DNA from: Solirubrobacterales bacterium
GTDB lineage: Bacteria; Actinomycetota; Thermoleophilia; Solirubrobacterales; Solirubrobacteraceae
Direction of reading: 5' to 3'
Assembly (NCBI GenBank): GCA_025964075.1
Contig: JAOPZQ010000175.1
Coordinates: 1 to 8,679 of the forward strand
Length of the DNA stretch: 8,679 bases
Positions 1 through 6,903 of this stretch are shown in pieces. The notes beneath the pieces were generated by a model. It saw only the letters and a program-made list of their open reading frames with translations. It was not told the origin of the DNA and did not search any database. Position 1 is the first letter of the stretch. Each line of letters starts with the position of its first letter. The position numbers were made by a program, and so were the translations under genes.

Positions 1-346
1 CGGCGACTCCCGCGCCGCCGCACGCCCGCGGCGCCGCCGCCGCCGCTGGATCGCCCCGGTCGCGATCGTCTGCGCCGTCGCGCTCCTCCTCGGCGGCGCG
101 TGGATCGCCAGCCGGGCCGTCTACTTCGTTGGGACGGATCGTCAGGGCTTCGTGACGATCTACCGCGGCCTCCCGTACGACCTACCGGGCGGCGTCCATC
201 TCTACGAGCGCTTCTACACCTCCGGCGTGCCGGCGGAGATCGTGCCGGTCGCGCGGCGCAAGAAGCTCCTCGATCACACGCTCCGGTCTCGCAACGACGC
301 GGAGTCGCTGGTCAACCAGCTCGAGCTCGGGAAGCTCTCGCAATGA
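1..346 (+). CDS. pstP: C-terminal part of PstP-type PP2C Ser/Thr protein phosphatase (5' end outside window)
   Basis: Only the last 114 codons are present, read from base 2 and ending at TGA 344-346; the catalytic PP2C domain with its metal-binding aspartates lies upstream and cannot be checked. What is visible is an Arg-rich stretch (about bases 23-46), one hydrophobic membrane segment (about 47-121, starting WIAPVAIVCAVALLL), then an outer domain of about 70 residues beginning YFVGTDRQGFVTIYRGLPYD. This cytoplasmic-catalytic, single-pass, small-outer-domain plan is that of mycobacterial PstP, the phosphatase that reverses PknA/PknB phosphorylation. The assignment rests on this tail plus the position directly before rodA, pbpA and pknB, which is the conserved actinobacterial order. 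The stop overlaps the next start as ATGA, so the two are probably translated together. An unrelated single-pass protein is possible but unlikely in this setting. Confidence 0.8.
   Translation, partial: GDSRAAARPRRRRRRWIAPVAIVCAVALLLGGAWIASRAVYFVGTDRQGFVTIYRGLPYDLPGGVHLYERFYTSGVPAEIVPVARRKKLLDHTLRSRNDAESLVNQLELGKLSQ
329..334 (+). promoter_or_regulatory. Ribosome binding site for rodA
   Basis: GGGAAG lies eight bases before the ATG at 343, inside the last codons of pstP. It supports 343 as the start over upstream possibilities in the same frame, where the protein would carry about 80 extra Arg/Pro-rich residues unlike any SEDS protein. Confidence 0.5.
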
Positions 347-1677
347 GTCCGCGAAACCGCGAGCTGTTCGCGCTGATCCCGGCCTCGCTGCTCCTGACGG
401 CCGGGTTCATGGCGATCTTCGTCCAGCGGGAGAACGGGCCCGCGACGGGCGCGCTGCGGATCAGCCCGCACGTCTCGAACGCGTCGCTGACCTACGGGCT
501 GCTGTTCCTCGGCCTCTGCGTGGCCGCGCACATCGTCCTCCGGGTGACGCTGCCCGACGCCGACCCCTACCTCTTTCCGCTCGTCGCGCTGCTGGCCTGC
601 TTCGGCCTCGTGATGATCTACCGGATCGACGACACGCTGGCGCGCCAGCAGGCTCAGTGGTTCGTCCTCGGCCTGATCCTGTTCGCGCTGACGATCGTCG
701 CGTTCCGCGACTACCGGCGCCTCGAGCGCTACCGCTATACGATCGCCGCGATCGGCCTGGGGCTGCTCGCCCTGCCCCGCTTGCCCGGGATCGGGGCCCA
801 GACGAACGGCGCCTACCTCGGCGTGCGAATCCCCGGCGTGTTCGTCTTCCAGCCGGCGGAGTTCGCGAAGCTCGCGATCGTCATCTTCCTCGCCTCCTAC
901 CTCCGCGACACGCGCCAGGTGCTCGTGCAGGGGGCGCGCCGTGTGCTCGGGATCACGCTGCCGCCGCTCAAGCACTTCGGGCCGGTGCTCGTCGTGTGGG
1001 GCACCGCGATGCTGATGCTCGTCGTGATCCGGGACCTCGGCTCGTCGCTGATGTTCTTCGGCGGCTTCCTGGCGATCCTGTACGTGGCGACGAACCGCTT
1101 CGGGTTCGTGTTCATCGGCCTCGTGATGTTCGGGCTCGGCGCCTGGTTCCTCGGGACGCACGTCGGGCACGTGCACGACCGCGTCGACGCGTGGCTGCAC
1201 CCGTTCGACCACGCGATCTACGGGAAGGTCGGGGGGAGCTACCAGGTGGCGCAGTCGCTGTTCGCGCAGGCGGACGGAGGACTGTTCGGCCAGGGCTTCG
1301 GCCAGGCGGTGCTGACGCTCCCCCACGGTGGGACGCTCCTCCCCGCGCCGCAGACGGACACGATCTACGCGGTCATCACCGACGAGCTCGGCCTCTTCGG
1401 GGCGGTGGGTCTGCTCACGATCTACCTGCTGATCGTCCAGCGCGGCTTCAAGACGGCGATGCTCGCCCGCGACTCGTTCTCGACGCTCCTGGCCGCGGGG
1501 CTCACGTCGGTGTTCGCGCTGCAGGTGTTCGTGATCGTCGGCGGGGTCACCCGCGTGATCCCCCTTACCGGCGTCACGCTGCCGTTCGTCTCCTACGGCG
1601 GCTCCTCGATCCTCGCGAACTTCGTGCTGCTCGCGCTCCTGCTGCTCGTCTCCGACCGCGCGCGGAGGCCCGCATGA
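343..1677 (+). CDS. rodA: SEDS-family peptidoglycan glycosyltransferase (RodA/FtsW)
   Basis: The 444-residue, strongly hydrophobic protein is a multi-pass membrane enzyme of the shape, elongation, division and sporulation family, which polymerises lipid II into glycan strands together with a class B PBP. Family signatures are present: FQPAEFAKLAIVIFLASYL (compare QPSE-x-AKL), IRDLGSSLMFFGGF in the next helix, the outer loop with the GGSYQVAQSLFA-GGLFGQGFG block, and PQTDTIYAVITDELG, whose Asp (D339) matches the conserved catalytic Asp of the TDFIFA-type motif. The end carries TGVTLPFVSYGGSS, a SEDS hallmark. Start at ATG 343 is chosen for its SD and its 4-base overlap with pstP. The following gene encodes a cognate PBP and again overlaps by ATGA, so the polymerase and transpeptidase are likely made in step. 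By position it equals mycobacterial RodA (elongation); sequence alone does not fully exclude an FtsW-type division role. Confidence 0.93.
   Translation: MSPRNRELFALIPASLLLTAGFMAIFVQRENGPATGALRISPHVSNASLTYGLLFLGLCVAAHIVLRVTLPDADPYLFPLVALLACFGLVMIYRIDDTLARQQAQWFVLGLILFALTIVAFRDYRRLERYRYTIAAIGLGLLALPRLPGIGAQTNGAYLGVRIPGVFVFQPAEFAKLAIVIFLASYLRDTRQVLVQGARRVLGITLPPLKHFGPVLVVWGTAMLMLVVIRDLGSSLMFFGGFLAILYVATNRFGFVFIGLVMFGLGAWFLGTHVGHVHDRVDAWLHPFDHAIYGKVGGSYQVAQSLFAQADGGLFGQGFGQAVLTLPHGGTLLPAPQTDTIYAVITDELGLFGAVGLLTIYLLIVQRGFKTAMLARDSFSTLLAAGLTSVFALQVFVIVGGVTRVIPLTGVTLPFVSYGGSSILANFVLLALLLLVSDRARRPA
1664..1668 (+). promoter_or_regulatory. Strong ribosome binding site for pbpA
   Basis: GGAGG sits five bases before ATG 1674, within the final codons of rodA. 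It is the clearest Shine-Dalgarno in the operon and fixes the pbpA start, ruling out the much longer open frame that extends upstream inside rodA. Confidence 0.75.
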
Positions 1678-3104
1678 ACGTGTCGATCATGCGCGTCTTC
1701 GGGTTCTTCGTCCTGCTGTTCGGCGTCCTCGTCGTGTTCACGTCGCGGTGGACGGTGATCGAGGCGACGAAGCTTCGCGACAACGGACTGAACGCCCGCC
1801 ATCTCCTCGACCAGCTCCGCGTCCGGCGCGGGACGATCCGCGCCGCCGATGGGACCGTCCTCGCGCGCTCCGTCTCGGCGGCGGACCACACGTTCAACCG
1901 CGTCTATCCGCTGGGGTCCCTGTTCGCCCAGCCGCTCGGCTACTTCAAGCCGGGGGCCGGCATCCCGCCCGCCGGCCTCGAGGCGTCGCGCGACTCCGTG
2001 CTCTCGGGCCAGCGCAGCGAGTTCAAGTCGCTGCTCGACGAGCTGCAGGGCAAGCAGCGGATCGGGGACAACGTCACGACGACGCTCGACACGAAGGCGC
2101 AGAAGCAGGCGCTGAGCCTGCTCGCCGGGCGCCACGGGTCCGTCGTCGCGCTCGACCCGCGCACGGGAGCGATCAAGGTCATGGCGGTGATCCCGAGCTA
2201 CAACCCGAACTTCAACCCGCTCCACGCGCCGAAGATCCGCCCCAAGAACGGCGCCACGCAGCTGACCGACTTCTCGCCGCCGGGCTCGACGTTCAAGGTC
2301 GTGACGGCCGCCGCCGCGCTCGACTCGGGGAAGTACACGCCGGACACCCTCATCGACGGGAAGTCGCCGATCACCGTGTCGGGCCGGCCACTGGCGAACG
2401 ACAACGGTGAGACCTTCGGTCCGGTCACGCTGACGAAGGCGCTGACCCTCTCGATCAACACGGTCTTCGCCCAGGTCGCCGAGAAGGTGGGTCGCTCGAC
2501 GATGAAGAAGTACATGGAGAGGTTCGGCTTCGACGGCAAGCCGCCGCTCGACTATCCGAAGTCGCAGGTCGACGCCAGCGGCGAGATCTCGTCGAAGGGC
2601 GGGATCCTGCCGCCCACGGACAGCCGCGTCGACCTCGGGCGCATGGGAATCGGCCAGGACAAGCTCCAGGCGACCTCCCTGCAGATGGCGATGGTGGCCG
2701 CGGCGGTGGCGAACGGCGGGACGCTGATGAAGCCGCACATGACCGACCGGGTCATCGATCACGACGGGCGCACGGTCCAGACGATCAACCCGTCGGTGAT
2801 GAGCAAGGTGATGAGCCCGACGACCGCGACGGAGCTCACGACGATGATGCGCAGCGTCGTCGAGGAGGGGACCGGGCAGACCGTGCGCCTGGGCAACCTC
2901 GACATCGCGGGCAAGACGGGCACCGCCCAGATCGGCGTGCCGGGGTCGAACCTGACGCGCCCGTGGTTCATCGCCTTCGCCCCGGCGAACAAGCCGCGCA
3001 TCGCGATCGCCGTCACCGTGGCCCGCAGTCAGGGCGGCTTCGGCGCGACCGTCGCGGGGCCGATCGCCCAGCAGGTCCTCCAGACCCTCCTGAGCGGCGG
3101 ATGA
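1674..3104 (+). CDS. pbpA: Class B penicillin-binding protein (PbpA-type D,D-transpeptidase)
   Basis: The 476-residue protein has a single N-terminal membrane anchor (about residues 7-24, FFVLLFGVLVVFTSRW after a short inside tail), a short PBP dimerisation-like region with RRGTIRAADGTVLARS (residues about 44-60), and a C-terminal transpeptidase domain. The three active-site motifs are complete: S-T-F-K with nucleophile S205 and K208, S-I-N at 260-262, and K-T-G-T at 414-417. It crosslinks stem peptides outside the membrane. The size is close to mycobacterial PbpA and smaller than FtsI or PBP2, and there is no PASTA tail. Both neighbours overlap it by ATGA. Pairing with the upstream SEDS polymerase is expected from the family. 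All catalytic residues are intact, so it should be active and beta-lactam sensitive. Confidence 0.94.
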   Translation: MNVSIMRVFGFFVLLFGVLVVFTSRWTVIEATKLRDNGLNARHLLDQLRVRRGTIRAADGTVLARSVSAADHTFNRVYPLGSLFAQPLGYFKPGAGIPPAGLEASRDSVLSGQRSEFKSLLDELQGKQRIGDNVTTTLDTKAQKQALSLLAGRHGSVVALDPRTGAIKVMAVIPSYNPNFNPLHAPKIRPKNGATQLTDFSPPGSTFKVVTAAAALDSGKYTPDTLIDGKSPITVSGRPLANDNGETFGPVTLTKALTLSINTVFAQVAEKVGRSTMKKYMERFGFDGKPPLDYPKSQVDASGEISSKGGILPPTDSRVDLGRMGIGQDKLQATSLQMAMVAAAVANGGTLMKPHMTDRVIDHDGRTVQTINPSVMSKVMSPTTATELTTMMRSVVEEGTGQTVRLGNLDIAGKTGTAQIGVPGSNLTRPWFIAFAPANKPRIAIAVTVARSQGGFGATVAGPIAQQVLQTLLSGG

Positions 3105-5008
3105 CCGACATCGCCCCCGAGACCCTCGTCGACGGCCGGTACCGCGTCCTCACCCGGATCGGCTCCGGCGGCATGGCCGACGTGTTCGTCGCCGAGGACC
3201 AGCAGCTGGGGCGCAAGGTCGCGCTGAAGCTCCTGCACCGGCGCTTCGCCGAGGACCAGGAGTTCGTCGAGCGCTTCCGCCGGGAGGCGTCCGCGGCGGC
3301 GGGCCTCCAGCACCAGAACGTCGTCGGCGTCTATGACCGCGGGCGCTGGGACGACACGTACTACATCGCGATGGAGTACCTCCCGGGCCGCTCGCTCAAG
3401 CAGGTCATCCGCGCCGACGCGCCGCTCGACCCGCTCCGCGCGATCGACCTGACGATCCAGATCCTCAAGGCGGCCCGGTGCGGGCACCGCCGGGGGATCA
3501 TCCACCGGGACCTGAAGCCCCACAACGTGATCGTCGACGCCGAGGACCGGGCGAAGGTCACCGACTTCGGCATCGCGCGCGCCGGGGCCAGCGACATGAC
3601 GGAGACCGGCTCGATCATGGGCACGGCGCAGTACCTCTCCCCCGAGCAGGCCCAGGGCCGGTCGGTGAGCGCCCAGTCCGACCTCTACGCCGTAGGGGTG
3701 ATCCTCTACGAGATGCTTACAGGCCACGTGCCGTTCGAGGCGGAGACGGCCGTGTCGATCGCGCTCAAGCACGTCAGCGAGCCGCCTGCGCCGCCGAGTT
3801 CCCGGAACCCTCACGTTCCACCCGAGCTCGAGAGCATCGTCCTGTGGGCCCTCGAAAAGGACGCCGCGCGCCGCCCCGCCGACGCCGACCAGTTCATCGA
3901 CGCGCTGCAGGAGGTGCGGGATCACCTGACCGGCGGCGACGGAGGCCAGCGCACCGCCTCGTTCGCCCCTCCGCCGCCCCTGCCGCCGGTCGTCGACGAT
4001 CAGCGGACCGGGACCTTGCCGCCCGTGGGCTACGACGCCGATGACGGCCTCGCCGCCTGGCCCCCGGACGAGGCTCCGCCGCGCCGCCGCCGGCGGTGGC
4101 CCTGGCTCGTCGCGCTCCTCGTCCTCGCCCTCGCGGGCGCCGGGGTCGGTGCCTACCTGCTGCTGAAGCCGAAGGACCGGACGGTGCCCGACGTGGTCGG
4201 CCAGGACGTCGCGAACGCGTCGAACGCGTTGCGCGACCAGGGCTTCCGGGTGACGGTCAAGCGCGTTTCGTCGCCGAAGCCGCAGGATCAGGTGCTGAGC
4301 GAGGCGCCGTCCGCCGGCACCAAGGCCAAGAAGGGGAGCACCGTGGCGATGACCGTCTCCGGAGGCCCCGGCCAGGGATCGGTGCCGCCGGTGGCGGGCC
4401 TCACCCAGCGCAGCGCGGAGCGCCGGATCAGCAAGGCCGGCTTCCAGCCGGTCGTGGTGCCGCGCCCGAGCACGCAGTACGCGAAGGGCAACGCCATAGC
4501 CACGTCGCCGACCGAGGGGAACCGGATCGACCGCGGCAAGACGGTGCGACTCTTCGTCTCGACGGGTCCGGCGATGGTCAGCGTGCCCGATGTCACCAGC
4601 CTGACGGTCGACGCCGCCGTGACGCAGCTCAGGGGCGCCGGCTTCGTCGACAGGCAGGTCCAGCAGGAGAGCACGACGGCGCAGCCCGGAACGGTGATCG
4701 CCGAGAGCCCGAAGGCGGGCACATCGCTGCCCAAGGGCTCGACCGTGACCCTGACCGTCGCGAAGGCGGCGCGCCCCACCGTCCCCAACCTCGTGGGCAA
4801 GACGCAGGACGAGGCGACCAACGCGCTCCTCGCGCTGGGGCTCGTGCCCCAGGTCGCGTCGAAGACCGTCACCGACCAGACGCAGGACGGCCAGGTCCTC
4901 TCCCAGTCGCCGCCGCCGGGGACGAAGCGGAGCAAGGGCGGCCGTGTGCGCCTCGTGATCGGGCGCGTCAGCGCGATCCCTCCGCCTCCGACGACGACCA
5001 CGCCGTGA
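3101..5008 (+). CDS. pknB: PASTA-domain Ser/Thr protein kinase (PknB type)
   Basis: The 635-residue kinase has a cytoplasmic catalytic domain (about residues 10-277), a Pro-rich and Arg-rich linker, one membrane segment (about 333-355, WPWLVALLVLALAGAG), and four PASTA repeats outside (about 358-422, 427-489, 494-555, 559-622), ending in a short Pro/Thr tail (IPPPPTTTTP). Catalytic parts are all present: Gly loop GSGGMADV 21-28, K43, E62, HRDLKPHN with D137, DFG 155-157, SPE 180-182. The activation loop carries T-E-T at 167-169 before GTAQYLSPEQ, matching the paired autophosphorylated Thr of mycobacterial PknB. PASTA domains bind muropeptides or lipid II. It should phosphorylate wall and division proteins and be reversed by PstP, encoded at the head of the same operon. 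No separate pknA is present here. The start at 3101 overlaps the pbpA stop (ATGA); only a weak SD-like GAGCGG precedes it. Confidence 0.96.
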   Translation: MTDIAPETLVDGRYRVLTRIGSGGMADVFVAEDQQLGRKVALKLLHRRFAEDQEFVERFRREASAAAGLQHQNVVGVYDRGRWDDTYYIAMEYLPGRSLKQVIRADAPLDPLRAIDLTIQILKAARCGHRRGIIHRDLKPHNVIVDAEDRAKVTDFGIARAGASDMTETGSIMGTAQYLSPEQAQGRSVSAQSDLYAVGVILYEMLTGHVPFEAETAVSIALKHVSEPPAPPSSRNPHVPPELESIVLWALEKDAARRPADADQFIDALQEVRDHLTGGDGGQRTASFAPPPPLPPVVDDQRTGTLPPVGYDADDGLAAWPPDEAPPRRRRRWPWLVALLVLALAGAGVGAYLLLKPKDRTVPDVVGQDVANASNALRDQGFRVTVKRVSSPKPQDQVLSEAPSAGTKAKKGSTVAMTVSGGPGQGSVPPVAGLTQRSAERRISKAGFQPVVVPRPSTQYAKGNAIATSPTEGNRIDRGKTVRLFVSTGPAMVSVPDVTSLTVDAAVTQLRGAGFVDRQVQQESTTAQPGTVIAESPKAGTSLPKGSTVTLTVAKAARPTVPNLVGKTQDEATNALLALGLVPQVASKTVTDQTQDGQVLSQSPPPGTKRSKGGRVRLVIGRVSAIPPPPTTTTP

Positions 5009-6009
5009 GTCGCGTCGCAGTGCTCTCGGGCGGCCGCTCGTCCGAGCACGACGTCTCCCTCGCCTCCGGTGAGGCGGTCCGCGGCGGGCTCGCCCGCGCC
5101 GGCCACGACGTCCTCGACGTGCGGATCGAGCGCGACGGGCGCTGGCACTGCGACGGCCAGCCGGTGACGATGGCGGCCGGCCAGGGGCTGCTCGACGCCG
5201 ACGTCGCGTTCCCGGTCCTCCACGGCCCGTTCGGCGAGGACGGCACCGTGCAGGGCCTCCTCGAGTGCCTCGACGTGCCCTACGTCGGCGCCGGGGTCCT
5301 CGCCTCGGCGCTGTGCATGGACAAGGTGCTCTTCAAGGAGCTGATGGCGCGCCACGACGTGCCGCAGGTCGACTACCGGCGGGTGGACGAGCGCGCGTAT
5401 CGTGCCGACTCCGGTGCCGTCCTCCGGCAGCTCGAGGCCCTCGGGCGCCCCGTGTTCGTGAAGCCGGCGCGGCTCGGGTCGTCGGTCGGGATCGTGCGCG
5501 TCAGCGAGGGCGGGCTCGAGCTCGCGGGCGCGCTCGACGTCGCCTTCGGCTACGACGCGCTGGCGATCGTCGAGGCCGGCGCGACGGGCCTCGAGGTCGA
5601 GTGCTCCGTCCTCGGCGACCGCGAGCCCGAGACCTCGACACCGGGCGAGATCGTCGTCAAGCGCTCGGCGTCACCAGGCGGCTGGTACGACTACGAGGCG
5701 AAGTACACGGAGGGCGGGATGGAGCTCGTCGTGCCCCCGCGCATCTCGGACGCGGCGCGCGAGCGCGTCCGCGAGCTCGCCGTCACCGCGTTCACGCTCG
5801 CCGGCGTCAGCGGCCTCGCGCGGGTGGACTTCTTCGTCGACGGCGAGGACGTGCTCGTCAACGAGCTCAACACGATGCCCGGCTTCACCGAGACGAGCGT
5901 CTACGCGAAGCTCTGGTCCGAGAGCGGGCTGCCGTTCCCCGCGCTCGTCGACCGGCTCGTCCAGCTCGGGATCGAGCGCTACGCGGAAGAGCGCGCGTAC
6001 CGGCACTAG
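5005..6009 (+). CDS. ddl: D-alanine--D-alanine ligase
   Basis: The 334-residue ATP-grasp enzyme joins two D-Ala to make the dipeptide that ends the peptidoglycan stem, in the cytoplasm. Visible motifs: VAVLSGGRSSEHDVSLASG at the N terminus (E14, S18 region), VLHGPFGEDGTVQGLLE, PYVGAGVLASALCMDK, FVKPARLGSSVGI (ATP-binding K153), YDYEAKY at 228-234, then LARVDFF (R273, D275) and VNELNTMPG (E287, N289) for metal binding. The Lys-Tyr of YDYEAKY aligns with K215-Y216 of E. coli DdlB, which marks D-Ala rather than the D-lactate specificity of VanA-like ligases. The start is GTG 5005, sharing GTGA with the pknB stop; no Shine-Dalgarno is visible, so translation probably depends on ribosomes finishing pknB. 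Its place at the end of a kinase/SEDS/PBP operon is unusual compared with mycobacteria. Confidence 0.95.
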   Translation: MSRVAVLSGGRSSEHDVSLASGEAVRGGLARAGHDVLDVRIERDGRWHCDGQPVTMAAGQGLLDADVAFPVLHGPFGEDGTVQGLLECLDVPYVGAGVLASALCMDKVLFKELMARHDVPQVDYRRVDERAYRADSGAVLRQLEALGRPVFVKPARLGSSVGIVRVSEGGLELAGALDVAFGYDALAIVEAGATGLEVECSVLGDREPETSTPGEIVVKRSASPGGWYDYEAKYTEGGMELVVPPRISDAARERVRELAVTAFTLAGVSGLARVDFFVDGEDVLVNELNTMPGFTETSVYAKLWSESGLPFPALVDRLVQLGIERYAEERAYRH

Positions 6010-6030
6010 CATCGAGATACGAGGAAGTCC

Positions 6031-6036
6031 TACAAT
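6031..6036 (+). promoter_or_regulatory. Probable -10 element of a near-leaderless promoter for the dehydrogenase gene
   Basis: TACAAT matches the TATAAT consensus at five of six bases, in the only AT-rich patch of a 36-base spacer between ddl and the next gene. Transcription starting 6-8 bases after it would begin at about 6043-6044, two or three bases before GTG 6046. There is no convincing -35 hexamer at normal spacing. Confidence 0.55.
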
Positions 6037-6045
6037 TCTCTCGCG

Positions 6046-6903
6046 GTGCCGGACACGATCGAAAGCGTTGGCGTAGTCGGCGGCGGCTTCATGGGCTCGG
6101 GCATCGCCGAGTCCGTCGCGGTCGCCGGGATCCCCGTCGTCGTGCGCGACATCGACGAGGCGGCGCTCGAGGCGGCGCGCGGCCGCATCGAGACGTCGAT
6201 GGCGCGGGCCGTCAAGCGCGGGAAGATGACCGCGGAGGCGGCGCGGGAGACCGTGGAGCTGATCGCGCTCACCACGGATCTCGCCGACGTCGGCGATCGC
6301 GACCTGGTCGTCGAGGCGGTGCCCGAGGACGAGCGCCTGAAGGTCGAGATCTTCAAGGACCTGTCGAAGATCGTCGGCGACGACGCGATCCTCGCCTCGA
6401 ACACCTCCTCGATCCCGATCGCCCAGCTGGCCAAGGAGGTCGAGCGCCCCCAGCGGGTCCTCGGCCTGCACTTCTTCTCGCCCGTCCCCGTGATGTCGCT
6501 GGTCGAGATCGTCAAGTCCCTCGACACGAACGACGAGACGCTGACCGCGGCGCGCACGTTCGCCGAGCGGATCGGCAAGCGGCCGATCGTCACCAAGGAC
6601 CGCTCGGGCTTCATCGTGAACATGCTCCTCGTCCCCTACTTGATGGCGGCCGTGCGCATGTACGAGGACGGGTTCGCGACGCGCGAGGACATCGACGCCG
6701 GGATGAAGCTCGGCTGCGGCCACCCGATGGGCCCGCTCGAGCTCAGCGACTTCATCGGCCTGGACGTCCTCTACAGCGTCTGCGACTCCCTCTACGAGGA
6801 GTTCAAGCGCGACGAGTACGCGCCGCCGCCGCTGATGAAGCGGATGGTCGCGAGCGGGCGCCTCGGCCGGAAGGTCGGCCGGGGCTTCTACGACTACGGC
6901 TAG
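6046..6903 (+). CDS. fadB2: 3-hydroxyacyl-CoA dehydrogenase (3-hydroxybutyryl-CoA dehydrogenase, FadB2/Hbd type)
   Basis: The 285-residue protein is a full-length stand-alone NAD(P)-dependent dehydrogenase that interconverts 3-hydroxyacyl-CoA and 3-ketoacyl-CoA (beta-oxidation, or butyrate/PHB-type metabolism). It opens with a Rossmann fold, G-x-G-x-x-G at 12-17 in VGVVGGGFMGSGIA. The catalytic set is complete with correct family spacing: S121 in SNTSS, H142 in GLHFFSPVPVM, E154, and N192 in SGFIVNMLLVPYL. The C-terminal helical domain has GHPMGPLELSDFIGLD and ends GRKVGRGFYDY. HFFSP has Ser where HFFNP is more usual. The best match by memory is actinobacterial FadB2. GTG 6046 is the only start that keeps the Rossmann strand; no ATG, GTG or TTG lies between it and the in-frame TAG at 6007. 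GAGGAA at 6021 is too far (about 19 bases) to act as an SD. Whether it prefers NAD or NADP cannot be told. Confidence 0.93.
   Translation: MPDTIESVGVVGGGFMGSGIAESVAVAGIPVVVRDIDEAALEAARGRIETSMARAVKRGKMTAEAARETVELIALTTDLADVGDRDLVVEAVPEDERLKVEIFKDLSKIVGDDAILASNTSSIPIAQLAKEVERPQRVLGLHFFSPVPVMSLVEIVKSLDTNDETLTAARTFAERIGKRPIVTKDRSGFIVNMLLVPYLMAAVRMYEDGFATREDIDAGMKLGCGHPMGPLELSDFIGLDVLYSVCDSLYEEFKRDEYAPPPLMKRMVASGRLGRKVGRGFYDYG

Noticed and set aside
274..1326. Long open frame on the minus strand across rodA
   Set aside because: It is antisense to a clear SEDS gene; its protein is low-complexity Arg/Glu/His-rich. High GC leaves few stops in shadow frames.
1593..2762. Long minus-strand open frame across pbpA
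   Set aside because: Arg/Asp/Val-rich antisense shadow with no recognisable domain, over a PBP with all catalytic motifs.
3029..3925. Minus-strand open frame across the PknB kinase domain
   Set aside because: Shadow frame opposite intact kinase motifs, no domain of its own.
6021..6026. GAGGAA as ribosome binding site of the dehydrogenase gene
   Set aside because: It lies about 19 bases before the only usable start codon (GTG 6046) and upstream of the likely -10 box, so it would not be in the mRNA.
6010..6045. Intrinsic terminator after ddl
   Set aside because: No stem-loop followed by a T run is visible in the 36-base spacer; the operon may end by Rho or read through.
5671..6723. Minus-strand open frame crossing ddl and the dehydrogenase gene
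   Set aside because: It spans two real genes and their spacer; composition is that of an antisense shadow.
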